Source: Sanderia malayensis
Taxonomy: Eukaryota > Cnidaria > Scyphozoa > Semaeostomeae > Pelagiidae
Length of the DNA stretch: 64,000 bases
Direction: 5' to 3'
Assembly: GCA_013076295.1 (NCBI GenBank)
Contig: RQOL01000443.1
Span: 59,055 to 123,054 of the forward strand
Every line of letters starts with the position of its first letter. Within the stretch, counting starts at the first letter, position 1. Shown one piece after another: positions 30,501 through 42,540 of the stretch. The notes beneath the pieces are model-generated. The model searched no databases. It saw nothing but the letters and a program-made list of their open reading frames with translations, and was not told where the DNA came from. Position numbers and translations under genes: made by a program.

Positions 30501-30600
30501 GTTTTTAGTGATAATTACAACTATTCCCAAAATTTACAATGAATCCGATGTTAAAATTAATTCCCAAGAATTTCAAATGAATCAACGTAACCACAGCTAA
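24560..30600 (+). repeat. ~3.73-kb duplicated satellite block (two successive copies)
   Basis: Landmarks recur at a 3,731-3,732-bp offset: the CTCATGCTCTCATGCTCAC variant at 25746 and 29478, and the repeat-derived reverse frame at 25936-26163 and 29667-29894. Also repeated is AACCAGAACTAAAACTTT near 24756 and 28490. A further partial copy of the reverse frame lies at 27791-28018, about half a period away, so the block has internal structure. Outer limits are approximate. Confidence 0.75.
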
Positions 30601-30849
30601 AACTATGTGGAATGCATCTTTGGATACGTCTTTTCACTGATATTGATACCCATTCCCAGAACTTACTCATGAATCCATGTAACTGCAGCAAAAAACGTAT
30701 TGAAAAACACACATATTTATTTGTTTTCAGCGATATTAAGATTCATTCCCACAATTTAAACATGAATCCGATATTAACATTCATTCCCACAATTTACACA
30801 TGAATCCACGTAAATTCAGCTAAAACATAATAAAGTACAAATATATTTA

Positions 30850-31750
30850 CATGTTTTTAGTGATAATTACATCTATTCCCATAATTTACAATGAATCCGA
30901 TATTATAATTAATTCCCACAATTTTTAAATGAATCCACGTAAGCACAGCTAAAACTTATTGGAAGGCATCTTTGGTTACCTCTTTTCACTGATGATATTG
31001 TTACTCATTCCCACAATTTACACATGAATCCACGTAGATTCAGCTAAAACATAATAAAGTACAATTTTTTTACATGTTTTTAGTGATAATTACAACTATT
31101 CCCACAATTTACAATGAATCCGATGTTAAAATTAATTCCCACGATTGTCAAATGAATCAAAGTAACCACAGCTAAAACTAATTGGAAGGCATCTTTGGTT
31201 ACCTCTTTTCACTGATGATATTGTTACTCATTCCCACAATTTACACATGAATCTACATAATTTCAGCTAAAACATAACAAAGTAGACCTTTATTTACATG
31301 TTTTTAGTGATAATTACATCTATTCCCATAATTTACAATGAATCCGATATTATAATTAATTCCCACAATTTTTAAATGAATCCACGTAAGCACAGCTAAA
31401 ACTTATTGGAAGGCATCTTTGGTTACCTCTTTTCACTGATGATATTGTTACTCATTCCCACAATTTACACATGAATCCACGTAGATTCAGCTAAAACATA
31501 ATAAAGTACAATTTTTTTACATGTTTTTAGTGATAATTACAACTATTCCCACAATTTACAATGAATCCGATGTTAAAATTAATTCCCACGATTGTCAAAT
31601 GAATCAAAGTAACCACAGCTAAAACTAATTGGAAGGCATCTTTGGTTACCTCTTTTCACTGATGATATTGTTACTCATTCCCACAATTTACACATGAATC
31701 TACATAATTTCAGCTAAAACATAACAAAGTAGACCTTTATTTACATGTTT
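30850..31750 (+). repeat. 447-bp tandem duplication (one higher-order unit of satellite A)
   Basis: CAGCTAAAACTTATTGG occurs at 30946 and 31393, and the surrounding sequence is nearly identical for the whole period. 447 bp is close to the sum of the four usual modules (92+129+92+130), so this is a duplication of one full higher-order unit. Confidence 0.85.
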
Positions 31751-34339
31751 TTAGTGATAATTACAACTATTCCCACAATTGACAGTGAATCCGATGTTAA
31801 AATTAATTCCCACGATTTTCAAATGAATCAACGTAACCACAGCTAAAACTATGTGGAATGCATCTTTGGTTACGTCTTTTCACTGATATTGATACCCATT
31901 CCCAGAATTTACTCATGAATCCATGTAACTGCAGCAAAAAACGTATTGAAAAACACACTTATTTATTTGTTTTCAGCGATATTAAGATTCATTCCCACAA
32001 TTTAAACATGAATCCGATATTAACATTCATTCCCACAATTTACACATGAATCCACGTAAATTCAGCTAAAACATAATAAAGTACAAATATATTTACATGT
32101 TTTTAGTGATAATTACATCTATTCCCACAATTTACAATGAATCCGATATTATAATTAATTCCCACAATTTTTAAATGAATCCACGTAAGCACAGCTAAAA
32201 ATTATTGGAAGGCATCTTTGGTTACCTCTTTTCACTGATGATATTGTTACTCATTCCCACAATTTACACATGAATCCACGTAAATTCAGCTAAAACATAA
32301 TAAAGTACAATTTTATTTACATGTTTTAAGTGATAATTACATCTATTCCCACAATTTACAATGAATCCGATATTATAATTAATTCCCAAAATTTTCAAAT
32401 GAATTCATGTAAGCACAGCTAAAACTAATAGGAAGGCATCTTTGGTTACCTCTTTTCATTGATGATATTGTTACTCATTCCAACAATTTACAATGAATCG
32501 GATGTTAAAATTAATTCCCACGCTTTTCAAATGAATCAACGTAACCACAGCTAAAACTATGTGGAATGCATCTTTGGTTACGTCTTTTCACTGATATTGA
32601 CACCCATTCCCACAATTTACCCATGAATCCAAGTAACTGCAGCTAAAAGATATTAAAAACACCCTTATTTACTTGTTTTCAGTGATATTAACATTTATTT
32701 TCACAATCTACACATGAATCCCATATGAATGCTCCTTCCCACAATTTATGCATAAATCCCCATAACTACTGCTCACACTCTTTAAAATACACCGTTATTT
32801 ATTTGTTTTCAGTGATATTAACATTCATTCCCACAATTTAAACATGAATCCGATATTAACGTTCATTCCCACACTTTACACGTGAATCCAATATCAACGT
32901 TCACTCCCACAATTTATGGATAAATCCCCATAACTACAGATCACATTCCTTAAAAAACCCTTTTTTACTTGTTTTCAGTGATATTAACATTTATTCCCAC
33001 AATTTACACATGAATCCGATATTAACGTTTCTTCCCACAATTTACGCATGAGTCCCCATAATTACTGCTCGCACTCCTTAAAATACACCGTTATTTATTT
33101 GTTTTCAGTGATATTAACATTCATTCCCACAACTTAAACATGAATCCGATATTAACGTTCATTCCTACACTTTACACATGAATCCGATATGAACGTTCCC
33201 TCCCACAATTTATGGATAAATCCCCATAACTACAGTTCACATTCCTTAAAAAACCCCTTTTTTTACTTGTTTTCAGTGATATTAACATTTATTCCCACAA
33301 TTTACACATGAATCCGATATTAACGTTTCCACCCACATTTTACGCATGAGTTTCTCATAACTACTGGGGACTCATGCTCTCATGCTCACACTCTTTAAAA
33401 TACACCGTTATTTATATGTTTTCAGTGATATTAACGTTCACTCCCACAAGTTAACACATGAATCCTATAATAACCTTCATTCCCACAATTTACACATGAA
33501 TCCACGAAATTTCAGTTAAAACATAATAAAGTAGACCTTTATTTACATGTTTTCAAACATAATTACATCTATTCCCACAATTTACAATGAATCCGATATT
33601 AAAATTAATTCCCACAAATTTCAAATGACTCCACGTAACCACAACTAAAACTTTATGGAATTCATCTTTGGTTACCCTTTTTCACTGATTATAATGACAC
33701 TCATTCCAACAGTTTACACATGAATCCGATATTAACGTTCCTTCCCACAACTTAGGCATGAATCCCATATTAATGTTCCTTCCCACAATTTACACATGAA
33801 TCCACGTAATTTCAGCTAAAACATAATATAGTAGACCTTTATTTACATGTTTTCAAACATAATTACATCTATTCCCACAATTTACAATGAATCCGATGTT
33901 AAAATTAATTCCCACGATTTTCAAATGAATCAACGTAACAACAGCTAAAACTATGTGGAATGCATCTTTGGTTACGTCTTTTCACTGATATAGATACCCA
34001 TTCCCACAATTTACTCATGAATCCATGTAACTGCAGCTAATGGTATTAAAAAACACACTTATTTATTTGTTTTCAGCGATAATAACATTCATTCCTACAA
34101 TTTAAACATGAATCCGATATTAACATTCATTCCCACAATTTACACATGAATCCAATATGAACGTTCCTTCCCACAAGTTATGCATAAATAATAACAATAA
34201 TCATAATAAATTGTTGTTTACTCACTGTTTCTACAACCAGGAAATCTCCTGTTTGTTTGCTCAACAGTGGACACTAAATAATTCAATAACTAAAAAAATG
34301 ATTAATTAGTAAAACGATTTAGATTTTTCTTAAAATTGT

Positions 34340-35048
34340 TTATGTCTGCGTTTTGCAAAGCTCTTCAGGCAGTTTATTCCAAAGAAATTGTCCAGCCTTG
34401 GAGAAAAACCTCTCATAATACTTACTTTTGCCAGAGGGAACTACAAGGGTTGTAGTTGTTTCGGCTCCAAGCGTAATTTTCTCTTTCAAGGCCGTAGGTG
34501 CATCCCCCCATATACAATTATGAACAATTAAAAAGGTTTTGAAAATTATGCGGTCTTCACCCTCAACCAATGAAGCTGAAAAAGAATGGAGATAAGGAAC
34601 ATCTGTCAAATTTTGTGTGGTTAAAAATTAATCGTACTGCAGCATTTTGAACAGATTGGAGGGCATGAAGTTTATTTTCAGAAATATGATATAGGAGGGA
34701 GTTGCAGTAGTCCAGTTTGGATGAAACGAGAGAAGAAATTAGTGTGTTTATGCAATCTATTGGTAGAAAGATTTTATTTTAGCAATGCTTCTCAATGTCA
34801 AGTGACATTTAGAAACAAGTTTGTTGATGTGAAATTCAAACTCCATTCCTTATCCAACCAAATCCCCAGGTTTTAGCTGAATCAACAAAGCGTATGCATT
34901 CTTTATCAAGGAGAAGACCACATATTTCAACTTGTTTTTGTATAGAGGGTGGAGCCAAACCAAGATCTTCGTTTTTGATTTATTTATTTCAAAAAATGAG
35001 ATGCCATCCAATTACTAAGAGAATCAAGACAGTTCGTTATTCCTGTTG
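34340..35048 (-). pseudogene. LINE-1 ORF2 C-terminal domain (left copy), broken
   Basis: This is the continuation after the catalytic box. Legible pieces are NWMASHFLK and then a TAA; the right copy has TGA, so the break differs by one base. KTKIL follows, and a one-base loss in the AKNLG region (GATTCAGCTAAAACCTGGGG, one A fewer than an open frame needs) disrupts the next part. The last 89 codons, 34340-34609, carry DRIIFKTFLIVHNCIWGDAP and FFSKAGQFLWNKLPEELCKT, the CR1-like C-terminal signature. Not functional. Confidence 0.87.
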
Positions 35049-36713
35049 TTAGGACGGTAGACTGAAAAATTGGGTGAAAAGATTGATATACTTGGTGGTC
35101 ATCTGCAAAGCCGTACACATTGAACGATTATCATGAATGTTGGAGTACAAAGATTTTATGTAAATATTGAATAATACTGGGCCAAGCACTGAACCTTGTG
35201 GAACTCCATATTCTAAACTGCATGGATTTGACACCGTGCCATTAATCATAACTTGCTGGTCGCGACATACAAGGAATGACTCAAACCACTTTAATGCTGT
35301 TCCTTGAACACCCATTTCATCTTTAAGTATTTGCAACAGTTTCGTATGGTCGACTGTATCAAATGCCGCACTAAGATCAAGCAGCAACATTACAGTAGCT
35401 GCTTTATTGTCAAACGATTTAAGGATGTCGTCCACGACAGTCAAGAGTAAATGTTCCGTGGAGTGGTGTTTCTTGTATCCAAATTGATATTTTGATGTCA
35501 ATGAGTGCTGATTCAAATGTTGATTTAATCGTTTTGCAACACAGCGTTCAATAAGCTTACTAAGAAACATGAGGTTTGATACTGGCCGATAGTTGTTATA
35601 TAGTTCTGAATCAAAATCATTTTGGACATTTTTCAACAATGGGAAAATTATGGCCGATTTTAGCCCATCCATCTTACCAGATGAGAGCGATATATTAACT
35701 ATCTCTACCCAGAAGGGTACTAAGATTTCGAGATTTTCAGAAATTAGGCTGCTGTTTAATGGGTCGGACGGTGAGCAAGATATTTTATGTGCTTTAATAA
35801 TTTCAAAAAGTTCCTCAGATGTTGTCGGGGTAAGTGTATCTAGTTCTTCAATGTGTTTGGTTTTTAGAATTGAACTATTCAAAGAATTTGAACAATTGTC
35901 CAGAGAAGTGCGGATATTCATTACTTTCTCCCTAAAATGTTGCTGAAAACCATTAGCAAGTTCAAGGTCGCTTTTGCCGGTAGGTAAAGTTGTTGTTTTA
36001 TTGTCCTTGGTTAGGCTATTTGTTAATTCGAATAGTGTTTTTAGCTTATTGGTAGAGGTGTTTATTTTGTTGACATAATATTGTTCTTTTTTAGACCTTG
36101 CTAATTTTGTGCACTCTGTTCTTAACCGTTTGTAATTGTCCTTGTCTTCTTGACTCTTACTTTTCCTGAACAACTTCTCTGCCTTCCTCTTTTTAGATCG
36201 AAGTACTTTGTACTCACCATCGAACCAAGGAGCACTCCTATCGATTGTTACAAATTTTTCTTTTTCAGGTGCATGCCTATCAACAAGTTCCCGAAGGTTT
36301 GTATTGTAGGAATTAATTACATCACAGAGGGAGTTTCCCATGGGAATATTACCAAGTCGCTCTTGCAACTCGTATTTAAATTCACTACAATCAATTTTGG
36401 CGAGGTTTCTAATAGAAATTTTCTTCCGAATCTTTTTTGTTGTAGGAGTTGCTATGGTAAAGGATATTAGCTTATGATCACTTGTGAATATATCCTTTGT
36501 AACTACGTTGCAGATACTTAATTCATTCTGAGGAGCAATTATCAGATCAAGAATATGTCCACATCTATGAGTTGAAGAAGTAACGTATTGTGTGAGATTA
36601 AATGACAAAAGTATTTGATTTAACTGTTTAGTCATCGAGTCATTGTTCTTATCGAAATGAATATTGAAATCACCGGTCAGTAAAAACCGTGATTGACTAG
36701 CAATTACAATTTC
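35049..36713 (-). pseudogene. LINE-1 ORF2 (left copy): endonuclease end and reverse transcriptase, frameshifted at the catalytic motif
   Basis: Reading on the minus strand from the gap, the frame enters in the APE-type endonuclease at GDFNIHFD. It continues through the catalytic SDHKLISF and a basic linker into the reverse transcriptase: NYRPVS, LLLDLSAAFDTVDH (first catalytic Asp) and GVPQGSVLGPVLFNIYI. A one-base deletion near 35124-35131, after NIHDN, throws the frame out just before the F-A-D-D catalytic box. The box is still legible in another frame. In the endonuclease/RT linker this copy reads EKEKFVTIDRSAPWFDG in one frame, where the right copy is broken. It keeps consensus-like NYRPVS and GSVLG where the right has NYQPVS and GSLLG, so it is the better-preserved copy over this span. 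The open frame nominally runs on into the Ns. Confidence 0.92.
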
Positions 36714-36813
36714 NNNNNNNNNNNNNNNNNNNNNNNNNNNNNNNNNNNNNNNNNNNNNNNNNNNNNNNNNNNNNNNNNNNNNNNNNNNNNNNNNNNNNNN
36801 NNNNNNNNNNNNN
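36714..36813. other. Assembly gap of exactly 100 N
   Basis: A run of exactly 100 N, the conventional placeholder for a gap of unknown length. Left of it is the middle of LINE-1 in minus orientation. Right of it satellite B begins abruptly, in the same orientation as the left satellite A. The true distance and orientation across it are not established by the sequence. Confidence 0.98.
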
Positions 36814-39000
36814 AGTGATATTAACATTCATTCGCACTAATTGCACATGAAATAACGTTATTACAGCTGAAGCCAAGTAAAAGACACATGCATTTGCTCG
36901 TTTTCAGTGATTCTAACATTCATTCACACTAATTGCACATGAATTCACAAAATTACAGCTGAAACTAAGTAAAAGACAAATGCATTTGCTTGTTTTCAGT
37001 GATTCTAACGTTCATTTACACTAATTGCACATGAAACCACGTTATTACAGCTGAAACTAATTAAAAGACACGTGCATTTGCTTGTTCTCAGTGATTCTAA
37101 CATTCGTTCACACTAATTGCACATGAGTTCACGATATTATAACTGAAACTAAGTAAAAGGAACATGCATTTGCTTGTTTTCAGTGATTCTAACATTCATC
37201 CACACACAACTTGCACATGAATCCACGTTAATACACCTGAAACTAAGTAAAAGACACATGCATTTGCTTGTTTTCAGTGATATTAACATTCATTCGCACT
37301 AATTGCACATGAAATAACGTTTTTACAGCTGAAGCCAAGTAAAAGACACATGCATTTGCTCGTTTTCAGTGATTCTAACATTCATTCACACTAATTGCAC
37401 ATGAATTCACAATATTACAGCTGAAACTAAGTAAAAGACAAATGCATTTGCTTGTTTTCAGTGATTCTAACGTTCATTTACACTAATTGCACATGAAAAC
37501 CACGTTATTACAGCTGAAACTAATTAAAAGACACGTGCATTTGCTTGTTCTCAGTGATTCTAACATTCATTCACACTAATTTCACATGAGTTCACGATAT
37601 TATAACTGAAACTAAGTAAAAGGAACATGCATTTGCTTGTTTTCAGTGATTCTAACATTCATCCAAGAAACTTGCACATGAACCCACGTTAATACAGCTG
37701 AAACTAAGTAAAAGACACATGCATTTGCTTGTTTTCAGTGATATTAACATTCATTCGCACTAATTGCACATGAAATAACGTTATTACAGCTGAAGCCAAG
37801 TAAAAGACACATGCATTTGGCTGTTTTCAGTGAATTTAACATTCATTCACACTATGCACATGAGAATAGTTATCAACTGAAACTAAGTAAAAGACACATG
37901 CATTTGCTGGTTTTCAGTGATTCTAACATTCATTCACAGAACTTGCACATGAATCCACGTTAATACGCCTGAAACTAAGTAAAAGACACATGCATTTGCT
38001 TGTTTTTAGTGATATTAACATTCATTCGCACTAATTGCACATGAAATAACGTTATTACAGCTGAAGCCAAGTAAAAGACACATGCATTTGCTCGTTTTCA
38101 GTGATTCTAACATTCATTCACACTAATTGCACATGAATTCACAATATTACAGCTGAAACTAAGTAAAAGACAAATGCATTTGCTTGTTTTCAGTGATTCT
38201 AACGTTCATTTACACTAATTGCACATGAAACCACGTTATTACAGCTGAAACTAATTAAAAGACACGTGCATTTGCTTGTTCTCAGTGATTCTAACATTCG
38301 TTCACACTAATTGCACATGAGTTCACGATATTATAACTGAAACTAAGTAAAAGGAACATGCATTTGCTTGTTTTCAGTGATTCTAACATTCATCCACACA
38401 ACTTGCACATGAATCCACGTTAATACACCTGAAACTAAGTAAAAGACACATGCATTTGCTTGTTTTCAGTGATATTAACATTCATTCGCACTAATTGCAC
38501 ATGAAATAACGTTTTTACAGCTGAAGCCAAGTAAAAGACACATGCATTTGCTCGTTTTCAGTGATTCTAACATTCATTCACACTAATTGCACATGAATTC
38601 ACAATATTACAGCTGAAACTAAGTAAAAGACAAATGCATTTGCTTGTTTTCAGTGATTCTAACGTTCATTTACACTAATTGCACATGAAACCACGTTATT
38701 ACAGCTGAAACTAATTAAAAGACACGTGCATTTGCTTGTTCTCAGTGATTCTAACATTCATTCACACTAATTTCACATGAGTTCACGATATTATAACTGA
38801 AACTAAGTAAAAGGAACATGCATTTGCTTGTTTTCAGTGATTCTAACATTCATTCAAGAAACTTGCACATGAACCCACGTTAATACAGCTGAAACTAAGT
38901 AAAAGACACATGCATTTGCTTGTTTTCAGTGATATTAACATTCATTCGCACTAATTGCACATGAAATAACGTTATTACAGCTGAAGCCAAGTAAAAGACA
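36814..39000 (+). repeat. 460-bp higher-order repeat (5 x 92 bp) within satellite B
   Basis: The variant monomer starting AGTGATATTAACATTCATTC followed by GCACTAATTGC appears at 36814, 37276, 37737, 38008, 38468 and 38928. Spacings are 462, 461, 271, 460 and 460 bp. The four monomers between are distinct and repeat in the same order: TTCACAAxATTAC, AAACCACGTTATT, GAGTTCACGATATTATAAC, then an ACTTGCACATGAA type. The 271-bp interval is a three-monomer deletion form. Confidence 0.9.
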
Positions 39001-39740
39001 CATGCATTTGCTTGTTTTCAGTGAAATTAACATTCATTCACACTCACTGCACATGGAATGAGGTTATTGCAGCTGAAACTAAGTAAAAGACACATGCATT
39101 TGCTTGTTTTCAGTGATTCTAACATTCATTCACATTAATTGCACATGAATTCACGTTATTACAACTGAAACTAAGTAAGACACATGGATTTGCTTGTTTT
39201 CAGTGATTCTAACGTTCATTCACACTAATTGCACAGAATCCACCGTTATTACAGCTGAAACTAATTAAAAGACACATGCATTTGCTTGTTTTCAGTGATT
39301 CTAACATTCATTCACATAATTGCACATGATTCACGTTATTACAACTGAAACTAAGTAAAGACACATGCATTTGCTGTTTCAGTGATTTCTAACAGTTCAT
39401 TCACACTAAATTGCACATCGAATCCACGTTAATACAGCTGAAACTAAGTAAAAGACACATGCTGGTTTTCAGTGATTCTAACATTCATTCACATTAATTG
39501 CACATGAATTCACGTTATTACAACTGAAACTAAGTAAGACACATGGATTTGCTTGTTTTCAGTGATTCTAACGTTCATTCACACTAATTGCACATGAATC
39601 CACGTTATTACAGCTGAAACTAATTAAAAGACACATGCATTTGCTGGTTTTCAGTGATTCTGACATTCATTCACAGAACTTGCACATGAATCCACGTTAA
39701 TACGCCTGAAACTAAGTAAAAGACACATGCATTTGCTTGT

Positions 39741-42540
39741 TTTCGATGATATTAACATTCATTCACACTAATTGCACATGAAACAACGTTATTACAGCTG
39801 AAACTAAGTAAAGACACATGCATTTGCTCGTTTCAGTGATTTTAACATTCATTCACACTAATTGCACATGAATTCACAATATTACAGCTGAAACTAAGTA
39901 AAAGACAAATGCATTTGCTTGTTTTCAGTGATTCTAACGTTCATTTACACTAATTGCACATGAAACCACGTTATTACAGCTGAAACTAATTAAAAGACAC
40001 CTGCATTTGCTTGTTTTCAGTGATTCTAACATTCATTCACACTAATTGCACATGAGATCACGTTAATACAGCTGAAACTAAGTAAAAGACACATGCATTT
40101 GCTTGTTTTCAGTGATGTTAACATTCGTTCGCACTAATTGCACATGAAATAACGTTATTACAGCTGAAGCCAAGTAAAAGACACATGCATTTGCTTGTTT
40201 TTAGTGATATTAACATTCATTCACACAAATTAAACATGAATTCACGTCATTACAGCTGAATTTATTCACAGGACACATGCATATGCTTGTTTTCATTGAT
40301 TGTAACATTCATTCACATTAATTGCACATGAAACCACGTTGTTACAGCTGAAACTAAGTAAGACACATGCATTTGCTTGTTTTCGGTGAATCTAACATTC
40401 ATTCACACAAATTGCACATGTATCCACGTTAATACAGCTGAAACTAAGTAAAAGACACATGCATTTGCTTGTTTTCAGTGATTTTAACATTCATTGACAC
40501 TAATTGCACATGAACTAACGTTATTACAGCTGAAACTAAGTAAAAGACACATGCATTTGCTGGTTTTCAGTGATTCTAACATTCATTCACATTAATTGCA
40601 CATGAATTCACGTTATTACAACTGAAACTAAGTAAGACACATGGATTTGCTTGTTTTCAGTGATTCTAACGTTCATTCACACTAATTGCACATGAATCCA
40701 CGTTATTACAGCTGAAACTAATTAAAAGACACATGCATTTGCTGGTTTTCAGTGATTCTAACATTCATTCACATTAATTGCACATGAAACAACGTTATTA
40801 CAGCTGAAACTAAGTAAAAGACACATGCATTTGCTTGTTTTCGATGATATTAACATTCATTCACACTAATTGCACATGAAACAACGTTATTACAGCTGAA
40901 ACTAAGTAAAAGACACATGCATTTGCTCGTTTTCAGTGATTTTAACATTCATTCACACTAATTGCACATGAATTCACAATATTACAGCTGAAACTAAGTA
41001 AAAGACAAATGCATTTGCTTGTTTTCAGTGATTCTAACGTTCATTTACACTAATTGCACATGAAACCACGTTATTACAGCTGAAACTAATTAAAAGACAC
41101 CTGCATTTGCTTGTTTTCAGTGATTCTAACATTCATTCACACTAATTGCACATGAGTTCACGTTAATACAGCTGAAACTAAGTAAAAGACACATGCATTT
41201 GCTTGTTTTCAGTGATGTTAACATTCATTCGCACTAATTGCACATGAAATAACGTTATTACAGCTGAAGCCAAGTAAAAGACACATGCATTTGCTTGTTT
41301 TTAGTGATATTAACATTCATTCACACAAATTAAACATGAATTCACGTCATTACAGCTGAATTTATTCACAGGACACATGCATATGCTTGTTTTCATTGAT
41401 TGTAACATTCATTCACATTAATTGCACATGAAACCACGTTGTTACAGCTGAAACTAAGTAAAAGACACATGCATTTGCTCGTTTTCAGTGATTCTAACAT
41501 TCATTCACACTATTTGCACATGAATTCACAATATTACAGCCGAAACTAAGTAAAAGACAAATGCATTTGCTTGTTTTCAGTAATTCTAACGTTCATTTAC
41601 ACTAATTGCACATGAGTTCACGATATTACAACTGAAACTAAGTAAAAGGAACATGCCTTTGCTTGTTTTCGGTGATATTAACATTCATTCGCACTAATTG
41701 CACATAAAACAACGTTATTACAGCTGAAACTAAGTAAAAGACACATGCATTTGCTCGTTTTCAGTGATTCTAACATTCATTCACACTAATTTCACATGAA
41801 TTCACAATATTACAGCTGAAACTAAGTAAAAGACAAATGCATTTGCTTGTTTTCAGTGATTCTAACATTCATTCACACTAATTGCACATGAGTTCACGAT
41901 ATTACAGCTGAAACTAAGTAAAAGACAAATGCATTTGCTTGTTTTCAGTGATTCTAACATTCATTCACACTAATTGCACATGAGTTCACGATATTACAAC
42001 TGAAACTAAGTAAAAGGAACATGCATTTGCTTGTTTTAAGTGATTCTAACATTCATCCACACAAATTGCACATAAATCCACGTTAATACAGCTGAAACTA
42101 AGTAAAAGACACATGCATTTGCTTGTTTTCAGTGATTTAAAATTCATTCACATTAATTGCACATGAATCCACGTTAATACAGCTGAAACTAAGTAAAAGA
42201 CACATGCATTTGCTTGTTTTCAGTGATTTAACATTCATTCACACTAATTGCACATCAATCCACGTTTCTACAGCTGAAACTAAGTAAAAGACACATGCAT
42301 TTGCTTGTTTTCAGTGATATTAACATTCCATCACACAAATTGCACATGAATTCACGTTACTACAACTGAAACTAAGTAAAAGACACCTGCATTTGCTTGT
42401 TTTCAGTGATATTAACACTCATGCACACTAATGGCACATGAATTCACGTCATTACAGCTGAATTTATTTAAAGGACACATGCATATGCTTGTTTTCATTG
42501 ATTGTAACATTCATTCACATTAATTGCACACGCCTCCACG
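39741..42540 (+). repeat. ~1.1-kb higher-order repeat (12 monomers) within satellite B
   Basis: A rare monomer containing TTCACGTCATTACAGCTGAA and then TTTATT, followed by CATGCATATGCTTG, is found at 40241, 41341 and, slightly diverged, 42443. The spacings of 1,100 and 1,102 bp are close to 12 x 92. The TTTTCGATGATATTAAC variant repeats near 39741 and 40841 at the same distance. The higher-order organisation therefore differs between the two halves of the B array. Confidence 0.82.

Larger units (their letters stand above)
23131..34189 (+). repeat. Satellite A array, forward, inner-left block abutting LINE-1
   Basis: Continuous satellite A without a gene. It contains a ~3.73-kb duplication, a 447-bp tandem duplication and three copies of an aberrant head, CTCATGCTCTCATGCTCAC, at 25746, 29478 and 33365. 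The block ends with the module piece AAGTTATGCATAAAT immediately before LINE-1. The same sequence, reverse-complemented, follows the right LINE-1 copy at 47061. Confidence 0.93.
3872..36713 (+). repeat. Left arm of a giant inverted duplication
   Basis: The reverse complement of this span is found, with many internal indels, in 44527-64000. Anchors from outside to inside are as follows. The LINE-2 fragment at 3942-5000 pairs with 62872-63930. The CGTCATTTC junction at ~5310 pairs with ~61700. The CTCATGCTCTCATGCTCAC variant at 33365 pairs with 47860-47886. LINE-1 at 34190-36713 pairs with 44527-47060. The distance between the two LINEs is about 29.2 kb here and 15.8 kb on the right. Confidence 0.9.
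34190..36713 (-). mobile_element. LINE-1 left copy, 5' part lost in the assembly gap
   Basis: Same element and same insertion site as 42807-47060, because the 3' flank (ATTTATGCATAACTTGTGGG, read in the LINE sense) is identical. It contains the 3' tail rich in ATT/GTT, the ORF2 C-terminus, the RT and the end of the endonuclease. It stops at the N run, at a point equal to ~44527 in the right copy, so about 1.7 kb of 5' sequence is missing. Nucleotide differences from the right copy are roughly 2-3% in stretches compared by eye, plus single-base indels. Confidence 0.93.

Noticed and set aside
30612..30803. Forward 63-codon open frames at 30612, 31858 and (inverted) 49201
   Set aside because: Same satellite modules translated in another frame, with no start context or domain and the same composition as the flanking non-coding array.
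35593..36470. Open frames antisense to LINE-1 ORF2 (35593-35946 and 36150-36470 plus strand; 44770-44967, 45293-45646 and 43255-43602 minus strand)
   Set aside because: They are shadows of the ORF1/ORF2 coding strand. The sense frames carry the recognisable endonuclease, RT and zinc-knuckle motifs.
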